A stretch of 64,000 bases of DNA from Patiria pectinifera (taxonomy: Eukaryota > Echinodermata > Asteroidea > Valvatida > Asterinidae), in contig CM057142.1 of assembly GCA_029964075.1 (NCBI GenBank), forward strand, positions 29,638,392-29,702,391, in the 5' to 3' direction. Position 1 is the first letter of the stretch. The number at the start of each line of letters is the position of its first letter. The translations under genes were made by a program, and so were the position numbers. Of the stretch, positions 1 through 13,747 are shown in pieces. The notes under the pieces were generated by a model. That model was not told where the DNA came from. It saw only the letters and a program-made list of their open reading frames with translations, and searched no databases.

Positions 1-29
1 ACCTGTGAATATTCATGTTTTTGTTCCAG

Positions 30-186
30 AATGCCTTGACCAATTCCAATCCCATCCTGCGCTGCGCTGCTGGCGAGGCCCTCGGGAGGATGGCCCAGAT
101 GGGAGGAGACAACTCCTTCATTGCGCAGACTGCTCAGATGTGCTTTGATAGACTCAAGACGGCGAGAGATGCTGTCTCCAGAACAG
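30..186 (+). CDS. HEATR5B: HEATR5B exon 17 duplicate
   Basis: Equals the exon at 40512-40668, with four silent differences. Acceptor ttgttccag, donor gttggt; the frame is intact. Confidence 0.9.
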
Positions 187-586
187 GTTGGTATACATTA
201 CCAGTCGATAGTTCTGTACCGAATATACTGAATATTCAAATAATCACATTTTGCCTTTGGATGTTCAGCATGGACTTTGATTTGCTTTATAGTGCTATGG
301 ATTTATCTGTGAAATAGACTGAGGCAAATCAGAAATGTATGCCCAAGCTGACTCATTAAATTGCGCATGGAAAAGGGCAATTCCAGTGTCACCGACATTA
401 CAAATCAGACTTTTTTTAGTTCTACAAGAGCTCAGTGAAGTAAATAGTAAAGTCTGTCACGAGCCAATGTAGCTCATCAGGCCGGCATTTATCTCCGGTT
501 TCAGTGGCATGAAACGACTGAGAATATTTCTATTCCCCCTGGACAGGATGCTAGTCCATCACAGGTTACTCCCCAGCTAATGTCGG

Positions 587-738
587 TGTCATATGAAAAT
601 CGGACCCGTATGAAATTCGGACTCTTTTTCCCTTTTATTGGTTAAACCCTCTCACGTGACCGGTCCCTCTCCTAGTTATCTATGCATGAGCATGCGCAAT
701 ACCACCAATGAGTCCGTATTTCATAAAACCTAAATTCA
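587..738. mobile_element. short insertion private to the upstream copy
   Basis: About 150 bp absent from the matching intron near 41070. The ends are loosely inverted (tcggactc near 627, gagtccg near 709). A related sequence in reverse orientation lies at about 7040-7180, inside the element at 6730-7712. Confidence 0.5.
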
Positions 739-1139
739 TGCTACACCGGTACCCATTTATACTCATGGGTGGAGAGAGGCAATTGGGGATGAAGTGGCTT
801 GCCCAAGGACACAACATATGGCAAGCGGCTGGATAAACCCTATCCACTAGGCCACACTCCCCCCACAAGAGCTCATCAGTGAACAAACGTGAAATGTATT
901 TCTCATGTGGTAATGGTCAAGGAGATCACAGACTAGGAGTTTTTAAAATAATTTCTTTGAATCATTAGTTAGATATCATGGTTAATTTGCTCTGTCCCGG
1001 ACATTACATTTTCTTCTGTAATGCTGGAATTGTCTTGGAGTAATGTAGTTACTCCTCATCACCAATAGAGCACAGTTTTAGTGATTTATTCTTTATTAAA
1101 AACTGTTGGGTTAGATGAAGACTTTGAGGACTTGATTAA

Positions 1140-1337
<198 letters not shown>

Positions 1338-1744
1338 TAATTTTCATTAAATTCTTCTCGTTCATGAATGATTCCTCAAAAATAAAAAGACACAGTGGTC
1401 TCACAAGGCATACCTAAGGAAGACATTCCCCCTGTGCTGAAAAAATAGTGCACCACTCTGGAAAACTACAGTGTATGTGCCAAATTTCAACTTCTGCCAC
1501 CCTTGTTGACAAATCCGGCGGCGGCCTTTTTCTGCAGAGTCGCAAGGGTCGTGCGAGTCGCGCTCAGGTAGTACGCAGGCACTCCGGCTCCTTCAACTAA
1601 CAGGAACACCAAAATGCACGCGCGTCTCGTCTTTAAGAACGTGTCCAGCATGTGCTCGAGCGTGACACCACCGCAATAAAAGCTTCTAATTCTGGACGCC
1701 AAAATTCCAGTATAGGCAGTTCCCTCACCCTTAACTTGCCTTAA

Positions 1745-2258
1745 AGGGACACTAGGTCTTGGAACAGCCCAACTGGGCTACAAAACGCGCTTTGAAGGAG
1801 AATATGATAATCGGAAAGAACACTTAAAACTAGGATAGAAACATCCACACAACAACTATCCTTTAAAAACTGGGTGTTTTTGTGTTATTCATGTGTTATG
1901 CGTGCGAGAACGAATTTCGGGGTCCACTTTTGCGACCCCATAAATTCGAGCTGTTTGCATGCTAGTTGTGATTTCATTCGTAAAGTGTTCGCCTTTTGCG
2001 GACGTTAAGGAAACCATTTTTTTCATTGGTGATTGGTCACCGCTGTTCCTGAGACACACAACGTACATATCGTATGAGAACGACACGAAAAACGTATTCG
2101 TACTTCGTTGTGTCCAATGTAAACAACGGGGGATTTTTCCTTTTTTCTCGGGAACGGTAAGACATTAGTTTGGTTTCCGTTCAACCACATGCTTGAAGTA
2201 GGATAAGTAAACAATCCAAAACATGAAATTTTCGGGGATTTCAGGACCTAGTGCACCT
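1745..2258. mobile_element. TTAA-flanked MITE, private to upstream copy
   Basis: 514 bp bounded by TTAA (1741-1744, 2259-2262) with inverted ends AGGGACACTAGGTC and GACCTAGTGCACCT. The other copy has a clean empty site, cttgccTTAAgtttc, at about 42472-42486. The TTAA target is typical of piggyBac-type transposition. No transposase is present. Confidence 0.85.
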
Positions 2259-2375
2259 TTAAGTTTCCCCCATCCTGAAGGAAATTTCTGATAAGACTGC
2301 TGGACCGGCAGAGTAACTCAGAAGCCTGCAGAAACCTTACTAACCCTGCTAAATGCACACCGATCCTAACCCTGA

Positions 2376-2600
<225 letters not shown>

Positions 2601-2666
2601 TGATATGAACTCTGTACGTGAACAGAAGATGGGGCATTGCGAACACTTTTGAGAGCCCTAAGTGAG

Positions 2667-3087
2667 TAGTCTGAGTATCACCGGTTGTCCACGGAGCCAA
2701 GTCTCCTGTATAACGTCTGATATGTCTAGACATGCAGATATATGCAAGCCGCGCGCCAGCCAATCGGAGTCGACTTTACTAAATCGTGACGTCATTTCAT
2801 TACCAAATCAGGACTAAACGGTTTGATTGGTCAATTTAAATGCAGTGTTTTGTAATACAACAGCCGGGCGCATATCGCGTGACATGATACAGAGCGCGTG
2901 ACACAGGCTTTTGTTATCTATTGTCAATGACGTGCAACCGGTAAATGACCGAAGACCCGATATAGAAAGCACCCCCTGATTGGTCAAAATCTAGAGGTCA
3001 AGGGGCGGTTGTCTTGCCTAATTAATCAGCGACTGTGCTCACATATCATAGACCATGGCATTCGCCATTGTCTATTACATAGACTAC
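2667..3087. mobile_element. hAT-like non-autonomous element
   Basis: Flanked by a direct repeat CTAAGTGAG (2658-2666, 3087-3095), with ends TAGTCTGAG... and ...CATAGACTA. The matching intron at about 42877 lacks it. A relative with the shared motif ccagccaatcggagtcgac lies at 51073-51421. The 8-9 bp target duplication points to hAT. Confidence 0.65.
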
Positions 3088-3189
3088 TAAGTGAGAGGGA
3101 CACACAGTACCAGACTGGTTCGCGTGAATGTTTTGTCCACTCGACAAAACCATTTCTAGTTTTATTTTGAAATTTTGTCCTCAAAAGTT

Positions 3190-3893
3190 ATCAGTGTGTG
3201 TATGTGTGACACCAAAGAATTGACGAGGTGACACAAGGATGCTTTCCCCTTCATTTTATTACTCGGCCCATAAAATAGGCAGGTGAAACTGAAATATATA
3301 ACAAACAAATACATTAGATTACATAGAAAAATGTAGGAAAAGTACACACCAAAGGACACAAAGTACAATATTTAAACACAGAAACAATTGTACAATATGT
3401 TTACAATTAATGAGAAAATCAACTATTAAAAGCACAGCGTTCATAGTTTAACAGGTTCAGATACAATATTTTCTTGTGGTTTACACTTATAAACAATTCA
3501 ATTTACGACTCACAAATCATATATGGGGCAAACACCCGTCGATACACGATGGACGTTCCATTCACATTACGTTGATTTGCTTAACAATAAACAAAACTTA
3601 TCAGTAACGATAACAAAAGTACTTTTAACACTTCACGCCGGGAATATTTTGACATTGACCAGACCCAGGCGCGGGATTGTTTTTCACGAACCTCGATGGC
3701 AGACGGGTTCAGGCCGTCATCTGCGGATAGCACATCTGATATTTTCCAACCTCGCTCGCTCAAGCAGTTCGCAGACAGATATTTCCGGCCTCGCTCGTTG
3801 CGTGCTTATCCATCATTCGTTCTGAATACCACAAAACCTTTGCATGTATACACGTCATCCGACGTGAACTGGTTAATACAAAATAATAATTTC
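3190..3893. other. upstream-copy-specific intronic segment
   Basis: About 700 bp between bases shared with the other copy (ttttattttgaaatttt before, cgatgtagtaccatccc after). The counterpart has a different segment (about 42900-43980). I could not define ends or target duplications, and there is no coding. Confidence 0.4.
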
Positions 3894-3954
3894 CACTGAA
3901 TTGATAAAACCGATGTAGTACCATCCCTGCTAGTATCTGACTGTGAGAAATTGA

Positions 3955-4185
<231 letters not shown>

Positions 4186-4466
4186 TGACTTGATGAAGTT
4201 TAGCAAAGATTCTTTGCATTATTAACAAAATGATTGTTCACCTTTGCTGACAATTTTGTGCATCTTAAAAAAATATTTCAGCTTTTGAGGGCTCAAATAT
4301 CAGATTTGTTGGGAGTTTTTTAATTGTGGGGGGGGGGGGTAAAACTTTTGATGAAATATCTGGACACTATTTGCAAAACCTTGTTTATGCCGATTCAAGG
4401 AACAACAATTCGATAAATAAAAAGCAGGTTCATCAGATGGAATTTTGCACCGGGGTGATGTTAATC

Positions 4467-4740
4467 AAATTAGGTTTTGCCGACTTATAAACACTGTATA
4501 CTCAGTGTGTTACCATCTTATGAATAGTTAATGCGGTACCCGCAGCTACGGTATGTACATCAGCTTTGAACCAGCCAGCCGATCCCGTTAGCTCGGTGGT
4601 CGAGTGGTAAGACTTCTGCACTAGAAAGCAGGAGGTCGTGGGTTTGAGTCCCACCCAATGATTTTTTCTAACTTTCACCCGGGAGGTAACACACTGAGTA
4701 TACATTGTTTATACGTCGGTGCAGGGCAAAACCTAATTTG
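4467..4740. mobile_element. tRNA-like cassette between inverted repeats
   Basis: Ends caaattaggttttgcc and ggcaaaacctaatttg, plus an inner inverted pair ataaacactgtatactcag / ctgagtatacattgtttat, bracket a tRNA-like stretch at 4587-4657. That stretch shows an A-box-like tagctcggtggtcgagtgg and a B-box-like ggtttgagtcc. Related copies are at 44562-44844, 24507-24690 (reversed) and 63180-63375 (partial). Confidence 0.7.
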
Positions 4741-5380
4741 AAAAAGCAGGTTATTAAAAAACTAACCTGTCAAAATTTCAGCGCAGTAGATAACATCCAG
4801 TTTGCGAAAACTTGTGAAAATAAATATTTTTCTCGACAAAAAGGATATAGTTTCCATTGAAAGCGCGATGGTGTAGTACTAACCATCACTTTGACGAGAT
4901 GGTAATTCCCCTTTTCTAGAAACTGACAGCCTACCAGTCGCAATGATTTCACAGGATGCTGGATCTTATTATTTACTTACAATAAAGTAGTATATTTCAT
5001 GATATTATAAGAGTTTCATATTTCAATGTTTGCAAATGGTGTCCATTGTCTTTATTGGTAAGAAATGCTGAGGAAACAAACAGTTAAGGTAGATGTAGAA
5101 GGCAAGGAAAGTGCCACTGTCCAAACCTGAATTGAAACTTTGATAGCACTTAACTGAAAGTCGAATTTCATATTACGTCCCGACCTTGACCGGACACTGC
5201 TTAACCATCCAGGCAAGTGAAGAAACCAAGACTTGTTTAAAATAACAATTGTGACTGCAGTCAACAAATGTTAAAAGTTTCAGTAAATTTTTAACAAATT
5301 GACTAAAAAAAGCAAAAGGTGATGTAAGTGCCCCTGTGCTAACCAGGCATTTTGAATTGAATGGATCGATATAAATGTAA

Positions 5381-6201
<821 letters not shown>

Positions 6202-6729
6202 TTGACCGGAGCGGGTTTTGAACCCGCAACGGTACCATTCTAATCCTGCTCATTTAGTTTCCTTGTTCAACATTATAATTTATTATGCATGCACCCAGTC
6301 ATTTTTACAGGCTGGTTTAGTATGAAATATAAATAAACATAAATAAGTCTTGAAGAAAATACATTAAAAGAAGGGTAAAAACAAAATTAAAAATGGAACT
6401 TTCTAACAGTGGATGTGTTTTATGGGATGTTAAGAATGAACTCTACATGTACAGCTTTAGAACTAAGTTGTACAACATCTTTATCAGTAATTACTATCAT
6501 GCTTTGCTGCAATTTAAAAAAAAAAAAAAAAAATATTGGCACACCAGTGTCTCAATTCAAGTTTTCACCTCCAGTAACATTATGATGATTTTGTTTATGC
6601 CATCTGCTAAGTCTTTTGTATGTATCATATTTTAAAAAAATTAATTCCCACATGATTGTCTAGAGACTGAAATCCAATCATAACAGTGGTGTAGTTAGAA
6701 TGTGAACCGAGATGGCCAAAGGCATGTAA

Positions 6730-7712
6730 AGGCCTTTTCACACTATCTCCGTTTCGAACCGTGTTGAAACCTACCCGGATCCAACCCGGTTCAGCCCGAG
6801 TATTTTTCGACACGGATCGGAGAGACAAGACGTTCACACTGTCCTTTACGGGAACGGCCGCTACGTGAACCGTGTAACGTTCAATCCGGCTACGGTCCCT
6901 TTGAATTCACACTACAAATTCTCGACACGGATCGCATTCGGCACAGGGTGCTGCGATGATTTTCTCAATCCCATAATGCATTGCGACGCACGCGGCTGCT
7001 GCCCGCACGAGGCTTACGGACAGGCCGGTGTGCAGCGTGAATTTACTACTCTGTGAAATACGGACTCATTGGTAGTATTGCGCATGCCTATTAGGAGAAG
7101 GATCTGTCACGTGAAAGGGTTTGACCAATAAAAAGAGAGAGTAAACGAATCCGATTTGGGAGTCCGATTTTTGTACGACACCAGCGCAGCTGTGTGCAAT
7201 AATTTCCAAAATGGCTCCGGTCATTTCGTTAGACGATTCGTTCTATTTAACATTAGAAATGTACATTTTTGGGGTACATTTTGCGGACCTAATACAAGCC
7301 CAGACTAGGTAAAGGATGCTCCATACACCGATACATTATTGGATGATAATTAGGGAGCAATTGTTTCGTGATCGGTGTTGTGACGGCGATAGTGGTGGAG
7401 GGAAATATTATGCACGGCGTGTCAGATTTTCGGTAAAATGTCGGCCTCAACTCAACACGGATCGGCCGTCAGTGACTCAACCCGGGGCGGTTCACACTAT
7501 CATTTTCGACACGGTTCACGCCGAAAAATGCAATTTCGATCCGGGTTGAGATTTTCAACCCTGGTCCCTCCCAGGTTTGATTTCGATCCGGCTAGAGCTC
7601 GCTACCCGGGTCGGAACCGGGTTGAAATTTTAGAAGTGGGAAAAGGGTTGAAAAAAATCTCAGGGTTGGAACCGGTTCCAACCCGGAGATTTTGGACAGT
7701 GTGAAAAGGCCT
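6730..7712. mobile_element. Harbinger-type MITE, TAA target, private to upstream copy
   Basis: 983 bp with tips AGGCCTTTTCACAC / GTGTGAAAAGGCCT, flanked by TAA (6727-6729, 7713-7715). The other copy has one TAA in ggcatgTAAgacacc (near 46653). The 3-bp TWA-like target suggests PIF/Harbinger. The interior is rich in CCCGGGTTGAAA-like words. No transposase. Confidence 0.8.
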
Positions 7713-7822
7713 TAAGACACCACTACACCTACCTTACTCCCACGTCTGTATTTTACACAAAAGTGGGAAGATTGTGTGTATTCGGAGCTGAGACGTAACT
7801 CTCTCTTTTCTTACTTCTTCAG

Positions 7823-7987
7823 AGACTGGCCTGGAAGGGGTTCTCTTCAGTATGCTAGACAAGGAAACCGATCAGCGTCTCCTGTCTGACATCCACGACA
7901 CCTTGATCAGTATGCTGCATGAGCTGTCGGGGAAAGACCTGGCAAGGTGGCTGACGTTGTGCAAGACGGTGCTGTCGGCTTCCAAAG
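7823..7987 (+). CDS. HEATR5B: HEATR5B exon 22 duplicate
   Basis: Equals the exon at 46763-46927, with about six silent differences. Confidence 0.9.
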
Positions 7988-8121
7988 GTAATCCTAAACC
8001 TCGACTCCATGGGCGCGAGTGCGTTCATTCTCTTACCCCAGGCCGTGAGGAATACGTACATGACGCTGATTGACTATTCAGAGCGTACTGCGCGTGTATT
8101 TAGAAGACTGCACGCGCTATA

Positions 8122-8769
8122 CAGGGTGTTAAAAAAAAAAAGGAAACCGAGCTTATTTTGTTGATTTCTTGGGTATGACTGATTTGTTAGGAAAATGGTA
8201 ACCACCATCCGTTACATAACCATGTCTTCTTTTTCTTGACACCACGAACTCCATTTTACCGTCATGGATGACTGAGCACCAAGTGATGTAACTGACATGC
8301 CAGAAATGGCCTTGCACCACATGCACCATAAGACCAAATGACAGTTTTCAGCATGTTGACAATAACAAAATCCAGAACGCACATTATCAAAGTCATTTAT
8401 TCAATTGCTACAACATATCAAGGTTCATCACTGTTCCCGTTAACCCCTCTGTCCTTCAACATGCCCCCATTCCTTTCAACGCAAATCTCTGCCCTGGTTC
8501 TCATTGCTGTGAACACATTCCTGATAACGTCTCTCTCTCTCTGGTAACTGTCAATTGGTCTTGTGGCGCATGTGGTACAAGGCCATTTCTGGCGTGTCAG
8601 TTACATCACTTGGTGCTCAGTCATCCGTGAAGGTATAATGGAGTTCGTGGTGTCAAGAAAAAGAAGACATAGTTATGTAACAGATGGGGGTTACCATTTT
8701 CCTAAATAAGTAGTCATACCCGAGAAATCAACAAAATAAGCTTGGTTTCTTTTTTTTTTAAACACCCTG
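8122..8769. mobile_element. long-TIR foldback element, TA target
   Basis: Arms 8122-8336 and about 8556-8769 are inverted repeats (roughly 90% by eye) around a 219-bp loop. The tips are CAGGGTGTT, flanked by TA on both sides (8120-8121, 8770-8771). The other copy has a single site, ctaTAtatg, near 47058. This is a Tc1/mariner-type signature; no transposase. Confidence 0.85.
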
Positions 8770-9103
8770 TATATGTGCTTGCGTTATCTCCTGCACGTCG
8801 CGTCACGTATGAACATTTTTTCGCGTTAACCACACTGACTGCAGTCCTAATTTAAACGTGCCAAACGAGCCCCCTAAGTTTCCCATAAAATATAACTACC
8901 AATTGACCAAACATTTACCAAATGCAATGCCGTCATCAGTAAATGCACTCTTGGTGAAAGCGGAACACGACCCTTCGTCTCGATAGATGCGCATGCGCAT
9001 CTATTTTGCGTATGAAGTGAGACATTCCGGAACCAGGCCGGAGCTTATTGTGCACTTACTCTTGTTTCTTTAATTCTTTTATTTCTTTTATTTGTTGTTT
9101 TAG

Positions 9104-9238
9104 AGAGTGGAGGCGGTACTCCCAAACCAGACCACAATCGCAAAGGTGCCGAGGAAAAGGATGACAAAGACGAAGATCAAGAGGTTGATGACTCAGCCAA
9201 GTTTAAGACGGGGGAGAAAATCAACACTCATCCTCCAG
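9104..9238 (+). CDS. HEATR5B: HEATR5B exon 23 duplicate
   Basis: Equals the exon at 47737-47871, with two silent changes and one I/V replacement. It is the last exon before the gap and ends in phase 1. Exon 1 at 15118 could be joined to it without a stop, although that would be a scrambled order. Confidence 0.9.
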
Positions 9239-9555
9239 GTGAAATCCTAATAAATAAATCTTTGGCAGTAACTGTGCACTCTGCCATTGGAGTGTTTCAA
9301 ACAAAAATTCCCTTGGCTTCTAGTGTTTGAAGGAATGTAGGATCATTAGGAATATACCTGTCTGACTGATGCCAAACAGGTATATTCCAGATCCAAGGCT
9401 ACGGCAGTCTGTCCGACCACACAACCTGGCAGTGGAGGTACCAAGATCAAACCTGGTCAGCCATCAAACATGTCAAAGGTCCTTCTTACCATCTACGGCC
9501 TGAATATGGAACTCTCTTCCTGCCCAGCGAGGTGAATCACTATCTGGGCGATTAG

Positions 9556-10031
9556 AGAGGTTGTGGAATGCTCGAAGACATTTCCGTCATTTTTTGGGTA
9601 TATGTAGCCTAAGGTGTGATGAAATAAAAACGACTATTGTGTCGGTCATGAAATGAGTACAAAAGGTACTTTTGAGAGCTGTTTTTCAGGTCCTGTTTGG
9701 ACCCAAACGTGCAATTTGTGTAAAAGTCGTCGTTGGGGGCAGCAAACAAAACATAGTAAATCATGATGTTATAAACAGGACTCGTTTATACTACGCTGCA
9801 TCGGGAGTCCTGTTTATTACGTCACGATTTACTATGTTTTGTTTGCTGCCCCCAACAACGACTTTTACACAAATTGCACATTCGGGTCGAAATAGGACCT
9901 GAAAAACAGCTACAAAAGTACCTTTTGTACTCATTTCATGACAGACACAATAGTCGTTTTTATTTCATCACAGCTTAGGCTACATATACCCAAAAAATGA
10001 CGGAAATGTCTTCGAGCATTCCACAACCTCT
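9556..10031. mobile_element. 0.48-kb near-perfect palindrome, TTAA type
   Basis: Both halves read outward as AGAGGTTGTGGAATGCTCGA; only about 20 bp at the centre stay unpaired. The right flank is TTAA, the left TTAG (one-base decay). A sister copy lies at 35279-35756 with TTAA on both sides. ORFs across it are fortuitous. Confidence 0.85.
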
Positions 10032-10443
10032 TTAATGTTTCTTGCTGTTAAGGCCCTTGTGTGTGTAAAAAAAAAAAATTTTTAAATGATAATAATAATA
10101 TCTTGCCTTTTGTGCATTTAGTTTTCGTTTGAAGCCAACAAAATTGCTCAAAATCTTGAGTAGGTTGCAAAATACTGACTTGTTGAAGCTTCAGCTCTCA
10201 GTGGACAATATACATTTGATAAAATGGAGAAAGCGTTTGCACATTTGTTTGGGTCTCGTACTGGATTCTGTTCTAATGAACCAGTGCAACACCAATAACA
10301 TTTTACAAAAAGCTCTTTTGATGTTACGGAAACATCATGTTGTCTATTCGGACGTTACAGTATAAGGTTGCAGACGTTACTTGTGTGGAATTTTAAATTT
10401 CACACTTGAAAACACACATAATCATGGTATTCTAAGTTCTGTG

Positions 10444-10841
10444 TGTTATTTTTTTTATAAAATATAAACCTTTCTTTCTACCTTAAAAACAAAAACCCAC
10501 AAGCAAGATGCCAAAATCACTACCTAAATCCATACTTTTAACCACAAAACAAGCTTTTTGACAAAAAAAACATTTTACCATGTTCCATCTCACTGGTACA
10601 CCACATGAATAAAAGTTTTTGTTGTCCCCTTAATTTGATACCACATTTGAGGGTGTGATGTTTGTAGTGTTGAAATTTCATAAATTTCCACTTTTCAACC
10701 ATTTTCACTTTTGATAAACATAATACAATGATAAACATAATACAAGCCAGGACAATCATGATGAAGACATTTACAACAATTCCTGTTAACGTACCCTTCA
10801 GGAGACATTTTTTCATCATATGTTATACCTTAGGGAGACAC
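10444..10841. other. non-coding sequence before the gap
   Basis: AT-rich; no gene and no clear match to 48628-49236, where exon 24 of the other copy would be expected to follow. Confidence 0.6.
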
Positions 10842-11341
10842 NNNNNNNNNNNNNNNNNNNNNNNNNNNNNNNNNNNNNNNNNNNNNNNNNNNNNNNNNNN
10901 NNNNNNNNNNNNNNNNNNNNNNNNNNNNNNNNNNNNNNNNNNNNNNNNNNNNNNNNNNNNNNNNNNNNNNNNNNNNNNNNNNNNNNNNNNNNNNNNNNNN
11001 NNNNNNNNNNNNNNNNNNNNNNNNNNNNNNNNNNNNNNNNNNNNNNNNNNNNNNNNNNNNNNNNNNNNNNNNNNNNNNNNNNNNNNNNNNNNNNNNNNNN
11101 NNNNNNNNNNNNNNNNNNNNNNNNNNNNNNNNNNNNNNNNNNNNNNNNNNNNNNNNNNNNNNNNNNNNNNNNNNNNNNNNNNNNNNNNNNNNNNNNNNNN
11201 NNNNNNNNNNNNNNNNNNNNNNNNNNNNNNNNNNNNNNNNNNNNNNNNNNNNNNNNNNNNNNNNNNNNNNNNNNNNNNNNNNNNNNNNNNNNNNNNNNNN
11301 NNNNNNNNNNNNNNNNNNNNNNNNNNNNNNNNNNNNNNNNN
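10842..11341. other. assembly gap, 500 N
   Basis: A run of exactly 500 N, a round placeholder length rather than a measured distance. It separates the duplicated exon block from the region upstream of HEATR5B exon 1. Confidence 0.99.
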
Positions 11342-13199
11342 TGTATACATCCCACATTGTTGTGAAATTCCATGAATTTTCATCCGTGCATGTTTATAGT
11401 AAACTGCTTGTGAATGTCACGCATTGAGTACATACATGTACGCACATTGCAGAGAAAGGCGTTCCCATACATGTACTAGTACAGGTTTGTATGCTACTAT
11501 ATTTTGGTCATTTCTGTATCCTGCTGCAAATCCTTAAATGTACGGTACATACATAGCAAGGATTTACTTTGATTTTGATTGTCTTGGAAGTTAAAAATTC
11601 ACCATTTTTATGACAATGTTAGCAAATGCAGGTTTTCTTAGGACTTTTTGGTAAATTTACACAAATTCAGTAAAAATATAAAACGTTTAAACGTGTAAAT
11701 GTCACATCCTTAATACAGAGTTCTGCAAGTTAAATTGTGTTGGACTTTATTGGATATGATAATTATTAATTCTGTCTGTACAATGGACATGCACCGGTAT
11801 TTATACATACAGTGTATATTGACCTTGTACAACTGTAATTTATTAACATTTTGCAAATTGCAGAAATAATTGAAGCGCGTTTAGTTATTTATATATTTAT
11901 TGTTATTGCTGTTTACCCATAGGGACTCGAGTCGAGTACTACACATTTGCTGATAATATGATATGGATATGGTAGTCTACACATGTACATGTACAAGTTT
12001 GTACATGTACTGATGTACATGTACATGTAGTTGCTCAAATTAATGGTCATTTATCATCAAATACTGTATACATGTATTTAAATCACACAATTAAAGGTTA
12101 ATGTACTTTCTGCATGCAGAATCTGTGGGAAACATTTGTCCACAAGCATTCGTGCTTTCAGATATACATGTACCGGTACATACATACCGGTACATGCACT
12201 GGTACATTTACAGTAGTATTTGTACATGTATGCTTCACCCCTCCTAAAGCACTAAAATTTAATTGTGAAAAAAACCCAAATGTATAAAAACAAATATATG
12301 AAGGTACAGGTACATATGTACATTCAAGTGCTGCCAATAACAATGTGATGTCAATGTGGGCCCAATGGATCATTGGTGTGCATGATATCATTTGGAGATG
12401 CCATTTTTGGCATGACTGTGCTTTTGAAACTATACTTGTACATGTACCCGTATGTACATACGACATGTACGAAGGCAAAGAAGATCATTATGCGGCGTGT
12501 ACATGTACTGTACCGGTATGTGTAACATGAAGTAAAGAAAATTGTACTGTAATAGTCTATAGCTCCTTATTTTTTGGAGAAAGTTAAAACGTTGGCAGCT
12601 CTTCGTGTTTGTGTGATGAAAAACAAAGAGCTAAGAGTTTTTGAGAATTGGGGAATGAACGAGGACTCGATGCTCCCAGACGATTGCTCTTGAGATAAGC
12701 TGTTTAGATATGCACCCTCGCCAGGCACAGTCACGATGCCGTATTGATGTCCCAAAAACCCCACGGACAAACTTGCCGTCTAAACATGCCGCGGGGCAGC
12801 TGCGTGTACTGCGCATTGATGGGACGTACAGTTGTGCATGTGCATGTGCGCGCATCTCAAGAGGGGTGTGTAGAGCACTTGAAGCAGCGAGTTGTGTCAT
12901 CCTACATGTCCTACGTTGTAGCTGGTCTCTTGTGATCCATGCTGATCATTTGTTGTACAGTTTGATGTCAGTGTTTCTGACGTGTCTCAATAGGTATTCA
13001 ACGGGGCTGTTGGATCCTGAATTCAATGTTTTCTTGCTTGCTGGTGGAATTTTATTTGAACAGGTGCACATCATGTGCATGACTATGAAATGTTTAACAT
13101 ACGTGTATGCACAAATGTACATGCATTGTCCTTCGTGTTCTACGTACATGTTCGCAGAAACAGTACACACATGTTCATATTAATATTTACCATGTTTGC
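11342..13199. other. region upstream of exon 1, ACATGTAC-rich
   Basis: No coding region recognised. Overlapping ACATGTAC/TACATGTA and ACCGGTAC words cluster at 11980-12040, 12165-12235, 12430-12520 and again at 14180-14220. It probably contains the promoter and 5' UTR exon of HEATR5B, but I cannot place them. Confidence 0.5.
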
Positions 13200-13203
13200 T
13201 TAA

Positions 13204-13747
13204 AGGGAAAATATAACATTTGCAAACATCAATAAATAAAACTACCAATTTTTTTACGAAATACCTTGCAGGATGTTGGTAAATTGCAGTCTAAAGCATC
13301 CTGTAAAATTATGGCATCTGGTGTGAAGTCATAATCAAGAAAATGATATTTTTGTATACATTTCCAACGGTGGTCAGCCGACCACCGTTGGAAAAACCTA
13401 ACTATTTTTCAACTACTGCTCCAAATTTACCATTTTTTTTCAGTCGAAATTTTGTTTGCTATTGGTTGCATATTCATGAATGGGTGCAGGCCATAGTATC
13501 TAGACTGGTTCCCGTACCGTACAATTTTCCGGCATCTATAAATTGATCCATTTCATTTTCAGTGGCGTCAGGGAACCAGACTACTTGAAAATTTCTGTTT
13601 TTCTTGGTTTTTCCAACATTTTCGAACACAAAACTTCAAACATGTCAGTGTAACAAAAATTTGATCTAATATACATGTACAATGTACTAACCCCTCAAAT
13701 AGTTCATTTCTGAAAATTACAGCAAAAGCCAAAGATGTACATTCCCT
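13204..13747. mobile_element. TTAA-flanked MITE
   Basis: TTAA at 13200-13203 and 13748-13751; tips AGGGAA/TTCCCT. It holds a short perfect palindrome, ccaacggtggtcagccgacc, near 13363. A relative in reverse orientation is at 62159-62671, and a partial one starts near 58167. Confidence 0.8.

Noticed and set aside
3523..3825. Open frame of 100 codons
   Set aside because: In the upstream-copy-specific intron segment, with no recognisable domain and an open frame on the opposite strand as well.
4587..4657. Possible functional tRNA gene
   Set aside because: A- and B-box words are present but the anticodon loop comes out at about 8 nt and there is no convincing acceptor stem; it recurs inside inverted-repeat elements.
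9672..9902. Open frame of 76 codons
   Set aside because: It lies wholly inside the palindromic element; the sister element has the same fortuitous frame at 35420-35626.
12710..13183. Open frame of 157 codons upstream of exon 1
   Set aside because: Composition follows the gtgcatgtgc/acgtgtatg repeats, there is no family resemblance, and overlapping frames are equally open.
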